From Camelus bactrianus (Eukaryota; Chordata; Mammalia; Artiodactyla; Camelidae), in NCBI RefSeq assembly GCF_048773025.1, contig NC_133570.1, positions 21,054,001 through 21,118,000 of the forward strand: 64,000 nucleotides of DNA, in the 5' to 3' direction. Positions 55,191 through 64,000 of the stretch are shown here, piece by piece. How positions within the stretch are numbered: the first letter of the stretch is position 1; each line of letters starts with the position of its first letter. Position numbers and translations under genes: made by a program. The notes beneath the pieces were generated by a model. It saw nothing but the letters and a program-made list of their open reading frames with translations. It did no database searches and was not told the DNA's origin.

Positions 55191-55198
55191 ATTTACAT
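55191..55198 (+). promoter_or_regulatory. Ig octamer (one mismatch)
   Basis: ATTTACAT, one base from ATTTGCAT, 97 bp before the leader ATG of the only fully intact V gene here. Confidence 0.65.
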
Positions 55199-55294
55199 GA
55201 ATAGCCCCGCCTCCCTGAGGCCACTGAAAGAGAGAAGAGGTGCCTGGGGGCAGCCCAGCTCCAGCCCAGGAGTCTCAGGAGGGCTGCCTTCACC

Positions 55295-55790
55295 ATGGCC
55301 TGGACGCCTCTCCTCCTCGTGCTCCTGTCTCAATGCACAGGTGGGGACATTCCTCAGAGACTCAGAGCAGCCCTGCCGTCTGTGGGAGCTGGCTTGGCTC
55401 ACAGTCTCCAGCAGCTCAGTTCTGGTCTCTTCTCTAGTGTCCCCTCGTGTCTTTGTCTGCAGGGTCCCTCTCCCAGCCTGTGCTGACTCAGCCGTCCTCC
55501 CTCTCTGTGTCTCTGGGAGCATCAGCCAGACTCACCTGCACTCTGAGCAGTGGCTTCAAAGTTGGTGATTTCTGGATACGTTGGCACCAGCAGAAGCCAG
55601 GGAACCCTCCCAGGTATCTTCTTACTTTCCACTCAGATTCAGACAAGCACCAGGGCTCCGGCGTCCCCAGCAGATTCTCTGGATCCAGCGATGCCTCAGC
55701 TAATGCTGGGCTTCTGCTCATCTCTGGGCTCCAGCCCGAGGACGAGGCTGATTATTACTGTGCCACATATCACCGCAACTCAAAGGCTTT
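55295..55790 (+). CDS. Immunoglobulin lambda variable gene, IGLV5-52-like, apparently functional
   Basis: Light-chain V segment of the B-cell receptor or secreted antibody. Leader exon 55295-55340 (MAWTPLLLVLLSQCTG, GTGGGG donor). The V exon starts at 55463 after CTGCAG: SLSQPVLTQPSSLSVSLGAS, then SSGFKVGDFWIRWHQQKPGN, the long CDR2 YLLTFHSDSDKHQGSGVPS, FSGSSDASANAGLLLISGLQ and DEADYYCATYHRNSKAF. Both cysteines and the FR2 Trp are present, with no stop. It closely resembles human IGLV5-52 (SSGFSVGDFWIRW and YHSDSNKGQGSGVPS). It joins to a downstream J at its perfect 23-bp signal. An octamer-like element lies upstream. Confidence 0.94.
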
Positions 55791-55829
55791 CACAGTGCTC
55801 CTGCCCCAGGGGAAAGCGAGACAAAAACC
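55791..55829 (+). promoter_or_regulatory. V recombination signal, consensus
   Basis: CACAGTG, 23-bp spacer, ACAAAAACC. Both elements are exact consensus. Confidence 0.95.
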
Positions 55830-56189
55830 TCCCCTCTGCTCAGCGGTGCTCACAAAGGTGGAAGGTTGTTCCACCTTCCCCAGCATTGAGTGGGCCCTCA
55901 GAACCGCACAGACAGAACCTCACAGACATTCCTCAGTCCTAGGCCAGAGGCCCTGAGGCTGTGGCCACATCAAAGTCAGAAGGGACCTTGGCCCTCAGAC
56001 CCTTACCCTCTTGTTGCCCCCGGTTTATTTCCAAGCTCCAGAAAGGCTTTAATCTCCGAGTCCTCTCCTGTGAAAGGGAGATCAGGGCATCGTCTACTTC
56101 ATGGGGTTGGGAGAGGATTAAATGAGGTCACAGACATGAACTCATTGCTGTGTGTGGCCCAGACCAGCTACCATGATCACTGACACTGA

Positions 56190-56700
56190 GGTGGGAAGCC
56201 CAATAAAAAGACTGGCAGGACCCCCAAGCAGGGCCACTGCTCTCCTGCCAGGACCACCCAGTCCCCTGGCCCAGAGGCTCTATCTCACTTTTTGCCTGTG
56301 AAACAGCTTACTCACACGTAAAATTCTATTGGTTCCCTGAGCTCACTCCTGATTGGTGATTTCCTTCACTCCTGATTGGTTAGTTCTCTCCCTCCTGATT
56401 GGTCCATTTCTACAAAGCTTGTTCTTGATCAGTCAACTTTCCTTATACCTCATTTATGTATGATGTTGCAAAGTGTAAACTGGCAGCCTATAAAAGCCGG
56501 TGTAAACCTACAGAGGGAGTCCAGAGCTTTGAGTGTTAACTCCTCTGGGCCTGCAACCTAATGAAGCTGAGTTCTCCAACTCTCCAAGTGCTGATGGATC
56601 CAGGTTGCTCTCGCCTGGATCCAGGTTGCTGTCACAACTGAGCTGTAACACCAAGGTATAACACTCAGCTGTAACACATTTTTCTGCAACACCACAACTA
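56190..56700 (+). mobile_element. Solo LTR fossil, probably class I (ERV1-like)
   Basis: LTR-like layout: repeated CTCCTGATTGGT boxes (CCAAT type) between about 56330 and 56405, a TATAAAA box near 56490, then a short region resembling R-U5. No internal viral part is seen. Middle-aged by eye; ends and family uncertain. Confidence 0.5.
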
Positions 56701-57789
56701 ACTCAGCCCAGTCTAGGACCAGATGCTCCAGAATGTTCTCTTCCTGTTCCTTTCCTGACTCCTGCCCGCTCCTGTGAAAGATTTTCACCTGGAATTTGCA
56801 TCAAATCACTGATAGAAGCAAAAAATATGAAAATATTTTAAAACGAAGAATCAATTTACATAGAGGATTAGAGATTATACTGAAGTTTAATTAGAATGAA
56901 TCCAAACATTTTCAAGTTCACAACTAATAAAAATAGTATATAATTTTAAAATTATGTAAATTCAAAAGTAGTTCAATGTGTATATTATTCTAGTCCCAAA
57001 ATTAACAAAAATATAAACTATTGACCCTATCTGTAGGAAAACAAAAATTCAGCAAGGAACACAAAAGAAAATTTGAACAAGGGGTAAAATATTTTCTTAC
57101 ATGAAAACACTGAGTAAAAATGTCAACAGTGAGTAGATAGGTTGTACAATCACTTTTATTATTTATATTATGACTTGCACGTTTCCCCCTGAGAATGTGT
57201 GAGGGTGGGTGTAAGCAGAAAGCAGAGGTGACGGTGCAGATCCCTCAGAAGTCAGAAGGAGGGATGGGTAAGTGACAGATCAGCTGACTGACGCCACACA
57301 GGGTAACTTCTTGAATGTAAGTCCTAACATAATTTCATCGTATTTTAAAAATTACATTTGGTGTGAATAATGATTGGTTATCATCTTGTATACAGAAAAT
57401 CTTTTCAAACATAATAACCACTTATTAAGTTCAACTGTAAGTTTAACTTAGAGGGAGCACCCACCCTCATTACTCAGGACTAAAGTGTGTTCTGGAATGT
57501 GGGAATTTGAGTGATGAAACTGGGAACACCCAAGGCAAACAAGGATCCATTATAATATTTATCATATTATAATGGATCATTATGTACTAGGTCTTCAGAA
57601 TGTTGTTTCAGAAATTTCACTTCCGGATGGTGGAATAATTTACTTGCTGAGAATTATAAGGTAGGTGGCATATTACAAGTTACAATGAGTAAATTAGAAT
57701 TACAAATTACATAATCATCTTTTATACAGCATCAGGAAGCTGCCAGTATAACGAGAACTGAATTGGGCCAGTATTCTTTTGTTTGCTTG
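56701..57789. other. IGLV intergenic spacer, AT-rich
   Basis: No V segment or gene. It contains a perfect 15-bp inverted repeat at 57544-57578. Confidence 0.5.
57544..57578. repeat. Perfect inverted repeat, 15-bp arms and 5-nt loop
   Basis: Left arm GATCCATTATAATAT, loop TTATC, right arm its exact complement. Flanked by ordinary AT-rich spacer. Confidence 0.9.
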
Positions 57790-57985
57790 TTTGTTTGTTT
57801 TTAATATATTTTTACTGAAGTACAGTCAGTTTACAGTGTTGTGTCAATTTCTGGTGCACAGCACAATACTTCAGTCACACGGAACATATACGTATTCGTT
57901 TTCATATTCTTTTTTGCCATAGGTTACAACAAGATATTGAATATAGTTCCCTGTGCTCTGCAGTGTAAACTTGTATTCTTGAGGG
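57790..57985 (-). mobile_element. L1 3' UTR, antisense
   Basis: ACAGTGTTGTGTCAATTTCTGG, GGTTACAACAAGATATTG and AGTTCCCTGTGCTCTGC are the inverted 3' end of the same L1 family seen at 5.4 and 46.2 kb. A (TTTG)n-like stretch lies at its left end. Confidence 0.8.
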
Positions 57986-58369
57986 GGTCATTTGTGCTAA
58001 TCTCTGCAGGTGCCTGTATATTGTGAGAATTTCCTGAATAAAAACTTCACACCATCTGAGAGCCACTGTCCAGGTCTGAGAAAAATAGCAGACATGTGGT
58101 AGATCTGATGGATTATGGAAGCCAAATAAGTAACTAGATGAGACCTTAGGCGTTTATTTAAGAAAATGTGTAGGATGCCTGCGTTTTAAACTGCCAGGGT
58201 GGTGAGACCCAGTAAAATACATGAACTAAACCAGTAATAGAGCCAAACTATTCATTTAGTAGCTCTCATTCATTTCTGGCAGAGATGGAAAATGGTGTCG
58301 GTGTCGGCCACGGTGGAAGGCAGGCTAGCAGATTCTTAGAATGCTAAGCATCCTCTTGCTGTGTGACCC

Positions 58370-59105
58370 AGGAACTGAATTAAGTACTTATCCATGTGAA
58401 TTGAAGAGGTGTGTCCACATAAGGACCTGCACACAAATGTTTACAGCAGCTTTGATCATCATTCTTGTAATCTGGAATCAAGCAAAATGGCCTCTCGTAG
58501 GTGAATGGATAAACAAAGTGTGGTTCGACCACCCAGTGGGACATTACTCAGTGATGAAAAATCAATGAGCTCTTGGGCCACAGAAAGCTAGTAGGATACA
58601 AAAAGTGAATGCACATGACTGAGTGATAGAAGCCAAATCTTTAAAAAGTAAACTACAATTACTGTGTGATTCCCACAATATGATATTGTGAAAAAGGCAA
58701 AACTCTAGAGACAGTACAATGACCAGTGGTCGTCTGGAGTTCAGGGATAGGAAAAGAGGGCTGAGTAGGTGGAGCAAAATGGATGTTTAGGGGAGTGAAA
58801 GTATTCTGTACGTTACTGGGATGGTAGGTAGATGACATTATGCATCTGGTAAAACCCACAGAGCTGGGCAACCACAGAGCTGGGCAACCACAAGAGCGAA
58901 CGCTGATGTAAACTATGGGCTTTGGTTAATAATAATGCACCAGCATTAGTTTATCAATAGTGGTTTATACAGTTTTACCAAATGCCCAAAACCCATGCAG
59001 GATGTTAAAATGGTAGAACTTCTGGGGGTCCTGGGGGGCATGTGGGAACTCTCTGTAGCAGTGGATTTTTATCTGAAGGAATTCTACATCTCTTCCTAAT
59101 TAAAA
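58370..59105 (+). mobile_element. Old L1 3' end
   Basis: ACACAAATGTTTACAGCAGC, GTGAATGGATAAACAAAGTG, TGTGATTCCCACAATATGATA and CATGCAGGATGTTAAAATGG follow the order of an old L1 3' end. It contains a small direct duplication of CACAGAGCTGGGCAAC (58857-58890). Confidence 0.75.
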
Positions 59106-59796
59106 CCAAAACCAAAATTATGTCAACTGTGTATTTACAGCTCTAACTCTGCTTGTGGTTAGTAGCCCCTGAAGAGGGGAAAACTAAGGAGTGGAACACG
59201 AGCCCCCCAAGGGGAAGGTGCCTGCATGGGTGTGAGGCTGGGGGTGGGTGGGGAGTTGGTCCAATGAGACCTAGTCAATGTGAGCCGTATCTCTTAGGGG
59301 GTTTTCAGAATCCCAGAGGACTGAGGTAGACTGAGGAGTGGGAGTGAGGGAAAGCAGGGGTGAGGGTCAGTGTGTTCTAATAAGAAGCAAGAATTCAAAG
59401 AAGGAGAGACTGGTCATTCAAGTTCAGAAAAGTTGCTGACAGCCTGTGCTTCAGACTGTTGGGGTAGGGAAGACTTCTAGGGGGAGCTCCTTGCAAAGTG
59501 GCAGGAGAGCTGGAGAGGCACTACAGTGACCTGGGCGCACAGCCATCATGGGACTGCCAGCCGGGGCGTGACATGCTCCCAGGGGTGTTTCCTCACTTGT
59601 GTCCAGCTGCTGCAATGAGGATGACACAAGCCAGACAGGGAGTGGGTCTTCAGTCTTATCCTGGGAGGAGGGGGTGGTGGCAGATCGAGGTTAGTCTGGG
59701 GGTGCATGGGTGTTGGGTGAGGCGGGGCTGAGGGCAGGGTCTCACCTTCTGCTCAGCTCCGGAGTGAGCAACCGGGTCATGGGGGACGCTGGGTGT
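59106..59796. other. IGLV intergenic spacer
   Basis: GC-rich, with no gene or named repeat recognised. A frame on each strand is open by base composition only. Confidence 0.45.
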
Positions 59797-59818
59797 GGGC
59801 AGCAGGGGGCGCTGTGGG
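59797..59818 (+). promoter_or_regulatory. CTCF-like motif upstream of the 60-kb V gene
   Basis: GGCAGCAGGGGGCGCTGTGG, 250-270 bp before the leader ATG, + strand. Confidence 0.6.
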
Positions 59819-59963
59819 CCTGCCCCCGGGGTCTGTGGGGGGCTCTCAGCCGGGAATCCAGCCACTGGGACCCCAGACCCAAGGGCCCAGAGGAGGCTCC
59901 TCAGCCCCACTCCATCTCAGCTTTCACCAGATTTAGGCTCAGGGTCCCCAGGGGGAGGGGATC

Positions 59964-59971
59964 ATTTGCAT
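59964..59971 (+). promoter_or_regulatory. Ig light-chain octamer
   Basis: Exact ATTTGCAT, 97 bp before the leader ATG of the 60-kb V pseudogene. Confidence 0.8.
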
Positions 59972-60067
59972 GAAGGGTTCCTCTGCTCTCACATGAGGGA
60001 GGAGATACGAGAGATTCTGTGTGTTTGTCACCTGTGAGCTGAGCAGCAGAGCTGGGGCGTCTCCACC

Positions 60068-60539
60068 ATGGCCTTGACCCCTCTCCTCCTTGGCTTCCTT
60101 GCTCACTGCTCAGGTGAGAGGCTGTGGACAGCGAGAGAAGTGATTCGGGGACACCGAGGCCTCTTTTTCTGCCCTCGTTGAGAACATGCTGTGGACGACA
60201 GCCAGACTCACCTCCCAGTCACCACTCCTCTGTTCCAGGGTCCTGGGCACAGTCTGGGCTGACACAGGAAGCCTCCGAGTCAGGGGCTGTGGGACAGAAG
60301 ATCACCCTGTCCTGTACCTGAAACAGCAACAGTGTTGGAGCTAATCCTATGGGCTGGTACCAACATAGCTCACGGCACACCCCCAAACTGATGCTCAGAA
60401 GTTCTTGGCCCTCAGGGATCCCAGACCGGTTCTTGGGCTCCAAGTCTGGCAACATGGCCTCTCTGGCCATCTCAGACCTCCAGCCTGAGGACGAGGCTGA
60501 GCATTACGGTTCAACATTGGACTCAAGCACCAGCGGTGA
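60068..60539 (+). pseudogene. IGLV pseudogene with stop in CDR1 and no second cysteine
   Basis: Leader exon 60068-60113 (MALTPLLLGFLAHCS, GTGAGA donor). The V exon starts at 60239 after TTCCAG. FR1 reads SGLTQEASESGAVGQKITLS then CT, TGA, then NSNSVGANPMGWYQHSSRHT, LRSSWPSGIPDRFLGSKSGN and LAISDLQPEDEAEHYGSTLD. The stop lies at the FR1/CDR1 junction. The FR3 YYC is YG, so the intrachain disulfide could not form. The subgroup is unclear (IGLV1/10-like). Promoter octamer and recombination signal remain good. Confidence 0.9.
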
Positions 60540-60578
60540 CACAGTGATTCAGACCCTTGGGGAACTGAGACAAAAATC
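60540..60578 (+). promoter_or_regulatory. V recombination signal
   Basis: CACAGTG, 23-bp spacer, ACAAAAATC (last two bases of the nonamer differ by one). Confidence 0.88.
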
Positions 60579-60699
60579 CACCCCTGCTCCCCGTGACCAC
60601 CACTGTGACACTTGTGTCAAATACAGGTGGTGGTCGTGGCCCATCTCACAGTGTCCAGGTCTCAGAGCCTGACCGTCTAGTGCTGATGCCCTCTCTCAT

Positions 60700-61470
60700 G
60701 CTATGTTTCATCACAGCTTCATTGAGATACACTGTGCACGCCACCCCATTCACTGATGTAACGTGCACAACACAAGGCTGTTTAGTCTAGTTACAGAGTT
60801 GTGTAATTCTCACCATATACTAACTTTAGAACATGTCCACATGCCTAAGACAGGCTCCCCACCCATTAGTGATTGCACCTCTGCTCAGTCCTAGGGAACC
60901 CCTCACTGATCCACTTTCTGCCTTTGTAGGTTTGCCCATTCTGGACGTTTCATATAGATGGGACTGGAAATTAGGTGTCCTTTCTGACTGTCTTATTTCA
61001 CTGAGTTCTTTGGCATAACACTTCGGCATTCCATCCTCGTGGGTCGCTATCCATTTTTTATTGCAACATAGTACTCCATTCTGTGAGCCGACTGCTGCTT
61101 GTTTACCCTTCAGGGATGTCTGAGTTGTCTTTCTTCTTTGGGCTGTGATGCAGAATGCTGCCAGCAACATTTGTGTGCAAGCAGTTAGGTTTTGTTTTGT
61201 TCTTGGTGGAAGTACGTTTGCATTTCTCTTGGGCAGACACCTAGGGGTGGAATTGCTGAGTCATGTGGTGACATTTTATTGCCTCATTTGAGGGACTGTC
61301 AGATGTTTTCCACCACGGCAGCACCGGTTTCCATCTAATGTACGAGGGCTCTGATTTCCCTCCATCTTTAACAGCAACTGTGATGGTCTCTTTCTTACAG
61401 CCCTTCTGGTCTGGGTGAGGAAACATATCTGTGCAGTTTTGACTTGCATTTCCCTGGTGCTGAGCCCCTT
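60700..61470 (-). mobile_element. Old L1 3' region, antisense
   Basis: TTCATTGAGATACACTGTGC, GGTTTGCCCATTCTGGACG, TTTCATATAGATGGGACTGG, GGGGTGGAATTGCTGAGTC and TAATGTACGAGGGCTCTG are in inverted L1M order. Nearly continuous but diverged. Confidence 0.8.
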
Positions 61471-62411
61471 TGCACGCCCTGTCTGAGGCTCTGAGACACT
61501 CCACCCCCACCCCACCCATAGATCCCTGACTTTAGAAAACTTTAGACTGAGTCACTGCTGAAATCACACTCAGCCTGTTCACCTGGACTCAGGAGAAAGC
61601 CCTTGCTCAGGGACAAAATGCAGCCAGAGACAAGGGGATGGGCGGCGGGAGGCTACCTCCCAGGTGAGGACCGGGAGATGGGGACATCCTGTGGACATGC
61701 CTGTGGTGGGACTGCAGCCTCAGGCTCACACCTTTCACAGGACTGTTCTGGAGCCTCCCCTCTGACATGGCTCTCCTTGTCATCACTTCTGGAAAACACC
61801 GGCCCAGTAGGCATCCTGTGATGCCTCAGCAGAGGCCCCTTCACTGGGACTAGGACTTGCACGCACTCTGGTGTCCGCTCAGTCTCCCTGGCACGCAGGG
61901 CCTTCGTCAGCCCACACGGACACTCCAGGAAAAGTAAATGTTCCATAAAAGGACCTGCATACATGCAGAAAGAGATCCGTTGATGCACAGAAGGGATTAA
62001 AATTTTAAAATCTGAATATTATGCTTATTTAATTTACCAATATTTTGAATTTCTTTTTTTTAAAAAAAATGCCTGACAGAATTTTGGGGTATATGACCTC
62101 TTTTCTACCATTTGTGTGGAAAAATTTAAGTTCAGGAATAGCCTAGAACATTTTGCAAATGAGCAAAAGTGAAGGGGGATATATATGACTAGATAGTGAC
62201 ACATATTAAAAACAAAAATAATTTAAAGAGTTAGAGGTTGTTGAAGAAATCAAACAGAGCAACAACAACAAAAAAATCAACGTATGTTCTGTGGGAATCA
62301 CAGAATATGGGAAGCCGACCATGGACAGATGAATGGAGACACGGACCAGGTGAACTGCCCAACCAGCAGGGACCTCAGGTCTCTAGTCCTTGGTGAGGTT
62401 GTGCCCTGTGA
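61471..62411. other. IGLV intergenic spacer
   Basis: No V segment, gene or confident repeat. An A/T run lies near 62050-62070. Confidence 0.45.
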
Positions 62412-62430
62412 CCAGCAGAGGGCGCTGTGG
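62412..62430 (+). promoter_or_regulatory. CTCF-like motif upstream of the 62.8-kb V gene
   Basis: CCAGCAGAGGGCGCTGTGG, a near-perfect CTCF core, 412 bp before the leader ATG. Confidence 0.65.
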
Positions 62431-62726
62431 GGCTGCCCTGTGGTCCCGGCACAGCTGCTCGGGGAGGAGCACTCACTCCCAGGAGCTGGGCTGGGGGCAG
62501 GGTCTGTGTTCCTGATGGGCACTCAGCAGTGTGTCCTCTCTGGCTGGCAGAGTGTCCTCTCTGGCTGGCAGAGTCCCCTGAGCAGGGACCCCTGTGGTCT
62601 CAGCAGGTGCCTCCTCCCAGGGTCTCCCAAGGGGGAGGCCATCCTCCAACCCCCGAGCCTGGGCTGTGAGCTGAGCTCCAGCACCAGGGCTCAAGAAGGG
62701 CCTGGGTGGTCCCTGGGGGGACACCC

Positions 62727-62734
62727 ATTTGCAT
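62727..62734 (+). promoter_or_regulatory. Ig light-chain octamer
   Basis: Exact ATTTGCAT, 97 bp before the leader ATG, the same spacing as at 55.2 and 60.0 kb. Confidence 0.8.
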
Positions 62735-62823
62735 GGGCCGCCCTTCCTCTGACAGAGGCTGGCAAGAAAAGTAGGCACCGGGCAACCCAGCCCCAGTGTG
62801 GGGACCAGGGAGCTGTGAGCACC

Positions 62824-63318
62824 ATGTCCTGGGCTCCTCTCCTGCTCCTGCTTCTCTCTCACTGCACAGGTAGGGACAGGCCTCGGGGACTGGATCTCAG
62901 TTCCCCTCCTGCAGCAGCCCCTGTGGCTCAAACTCTGGGAATGCTTCCTGCAGGTCCTGCCCCATCTGCCCCACGTGCCTGTGTTTGCAGGGTCCCTCTC
63001 CCAGCCTGTGCTGACTCAGCCGCCCTTTCTTGCTGAGTCTCCGAGTGCATCAACCAGACTCACCTGCACCCTGAGCAATGGGAACAGTGCTGGCAGCTGT
63101 ATTATAAGCTGTTACCAGCAGAAGGCAGGGAGCCCTCCCCGGTATCTCTTGAGCTACTACTCAGACCCAATTAAGCGCCAGGGCTCTGGGGTTCCGAGCC
63201 GCTTCTCTGGATCCAAAGATGCCTCAGCCAATGCAGGGCTTCTGCTCATCTCTGGGCTGCAGCCCGAGGATGAGGCTGACTATGACTGTTCTGCAGTGTC
63301 CAGCAGCGGTAATGGTCA
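62824..63318 (+). CDS. IGLV5-like variable gene, open frame but FR2 Trp replaced by Cys
   Basis: Leader exon 62824-62869 (MSWAPLLLLLLSHCTG, GTAGGG donor). The V exon starts at 62991 after TTGCAG: SLSQPVLTQPPFLAESPSAS, LTCTLSNGNSAGSCIISCYQ, QKAGSPPRYLLSYYSDPIKR, SGVPSRFSGSKDASANAGLL and DEADYDCSAVSSSGNG. No stop. The conserved FR2 Trp (expected xxWYQQ) is Cys (TGT), and another Cys lies in CDR1 (GSC), giving four cysteines. FR3 reads YDC instead of YYC. The octamer and recombination signal are intact. By IMGT-style rules it would be an ORF rather than fully functional. Confidence 0.92.
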
Positions 63319-63357
63319 CACAGTGCCCCAGTCCCACAGGGACGTGAGACTAAAACC
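63319..63357 (+). promoter_or_regulatory. V recombination signal
   Basis: CACAGTG, 23-bp spacer, ACTAAAACC (one change). Confidence 0.9.
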
Positions 63358-63704
63358 TCCCCTGTGCTCTCCCTGCTGGGCGTCACTGCTGCTCTGCCTG
63401 GGACCAGGCTGCACTCAGGGTGACTTTATGTTGTCACATCTTCAGGCAGCACATGAGTTTCCTCTGAACAGCAAATCAGACCCTGTTACAGCCTCTTCCT
63501 CTTCTCACATCTGAGACTGACCGTTCCTGTTGTATCTCAGCCTAATTGTGTTTCCACAGGCAGACAGTATTTGCTCTGAGATAAAAACCTCCCCGTGGAG
63601 ATGTTATAAGTGGCAGAATGTGGTGGGTTCTGGATCCTCCCCTCTCAGTGTCTAAGCGAGACCCCAGGATGCTTCTTGTCTAAGAACTTCAATCTGAGAT
63701 ATGA

Positions 63705-63880
63705 GATCCAAAATCAACATGCAGAAGTGAGCGATAAAATACATGCTGGCAATAAACCATCAGAAATTGACAGTAAAATGTAAAAATACCAATTAATGGC
63801 TTCAAACTAAGAAATAGGTAAGGATAAATCTGAAAAATAAAATCCTTCAGACTTGGTCCAACAACAGAGCCTCCTTGACC
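63705..63880 (+). mobile_element. Probable old L1 ORF2 fragment
   Basis: ACCATCAGAAATTGACAG and AAGAAATAGGTAAGGATAAATC resemble the ORF2 region between the RT domain and the C-terminus. Short and diverged. Confidence 0.45.
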
Positions 63881-64000
63881 CCTGCAGGGCTCCTCCTGAG
63901 TGGGAGGGTGTTGACCACTGTCACACAGCTGAGCACAGCCTGGATGGGCTGGGACTCCAGTCCCTGAGATGGGAGATGGGCATCTGTCCCCCACTCTCCC

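Noticed and set aside
54873-55568. 231-codon + strand frame before and across the 55.3-kb V gene
   Set aside because: It is in a different frame from the V exon and spans the promoter and leader intron. A compositional shadow.
62284-63036. 250-codon + strand frame running through the V leader at 62824
   Set aside because: It reads through the CTCF-like motif, promoter and leader intron in one frame. The true gene is the spliced leader plus V exon.

Overview
This window is nuclear DNA from a mammal, most likely a camelid (camel, alpaca or llama). The evidence is vertebrate exon-intron structure, interspersed MIR, L2, L1, HAL1 and MER5A repeats, and three copies of a tRNA-derived SINE of the camelid Vic-1 type (13.2, 43.5 and 44.7 kb) with a characteristic artiodactyl/camelid L1 3' end. 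There are no bacterial-type genes; nearly all long reading frames are shadows or repeat-derived.

Layout. (1) 1-6.9 kb, + strand: the last four coding exons of SLC5A1 (SGLT1, intestinal/renal Na+/glucose cotransporter), followed by its 3' UTR. (2) 7-14.9 kb: intergenic, with a MIR, an old LTR fossil, a decayed L1 ORF2 and a Vic-1 SINE. (3) 14.9-41.8 kb, - strand: all 15 coding exons of SLC5A4 (SGLT3), tail-to-tail with SLC5A1. The exon lengths add up to a 660-codon transporter with the SGLT3-defining Glu457, but the exon 13 donor reads TT instead of GT and the last exon has an in-frame TAG before the final membrane helix, so the C-terminus appears disrupted in this haplotype. (4) 43.2-63.4 kb, + strand: the edge of the immunoglobulin lambda variable (IGLV) cluster. 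It holds two V relics, an IGLV6-like pseudogene, an apparently functional IGLV5-52-like gene, a pseudogene with good signals, and an IGLV5-like gene lacking the conserved Trp. Five recombination signals with exactly 23-bp spacers are visible. (5) The V cluster is interrupted by a nest of LINEs (44.8-49.4 kb), in which an L1 with 5' UTR and ORF1 but almost no ORF2 sits inside an older L1 and is bounded by a 15-bp target-site duplication.

How it fits together. SLC5A1 and SLC5A4 are tandem paralogues in convergent orientation. The IGLV genes point away from SLC5A4 towards higher coordinates, where the J-C clusters should lie. Four of the V genes carry, about 250-430 bp upstream of the leader ATG, a same-orientation CTCF-like motif followed by an octamer promoter element. 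A fifth copy of the motif stands alone at 44.35 kb next to the LINE nest. This repeating architecture and the SLC5A4 lesions are the two most interesting signals. All assignments were made by eye, without database searches.
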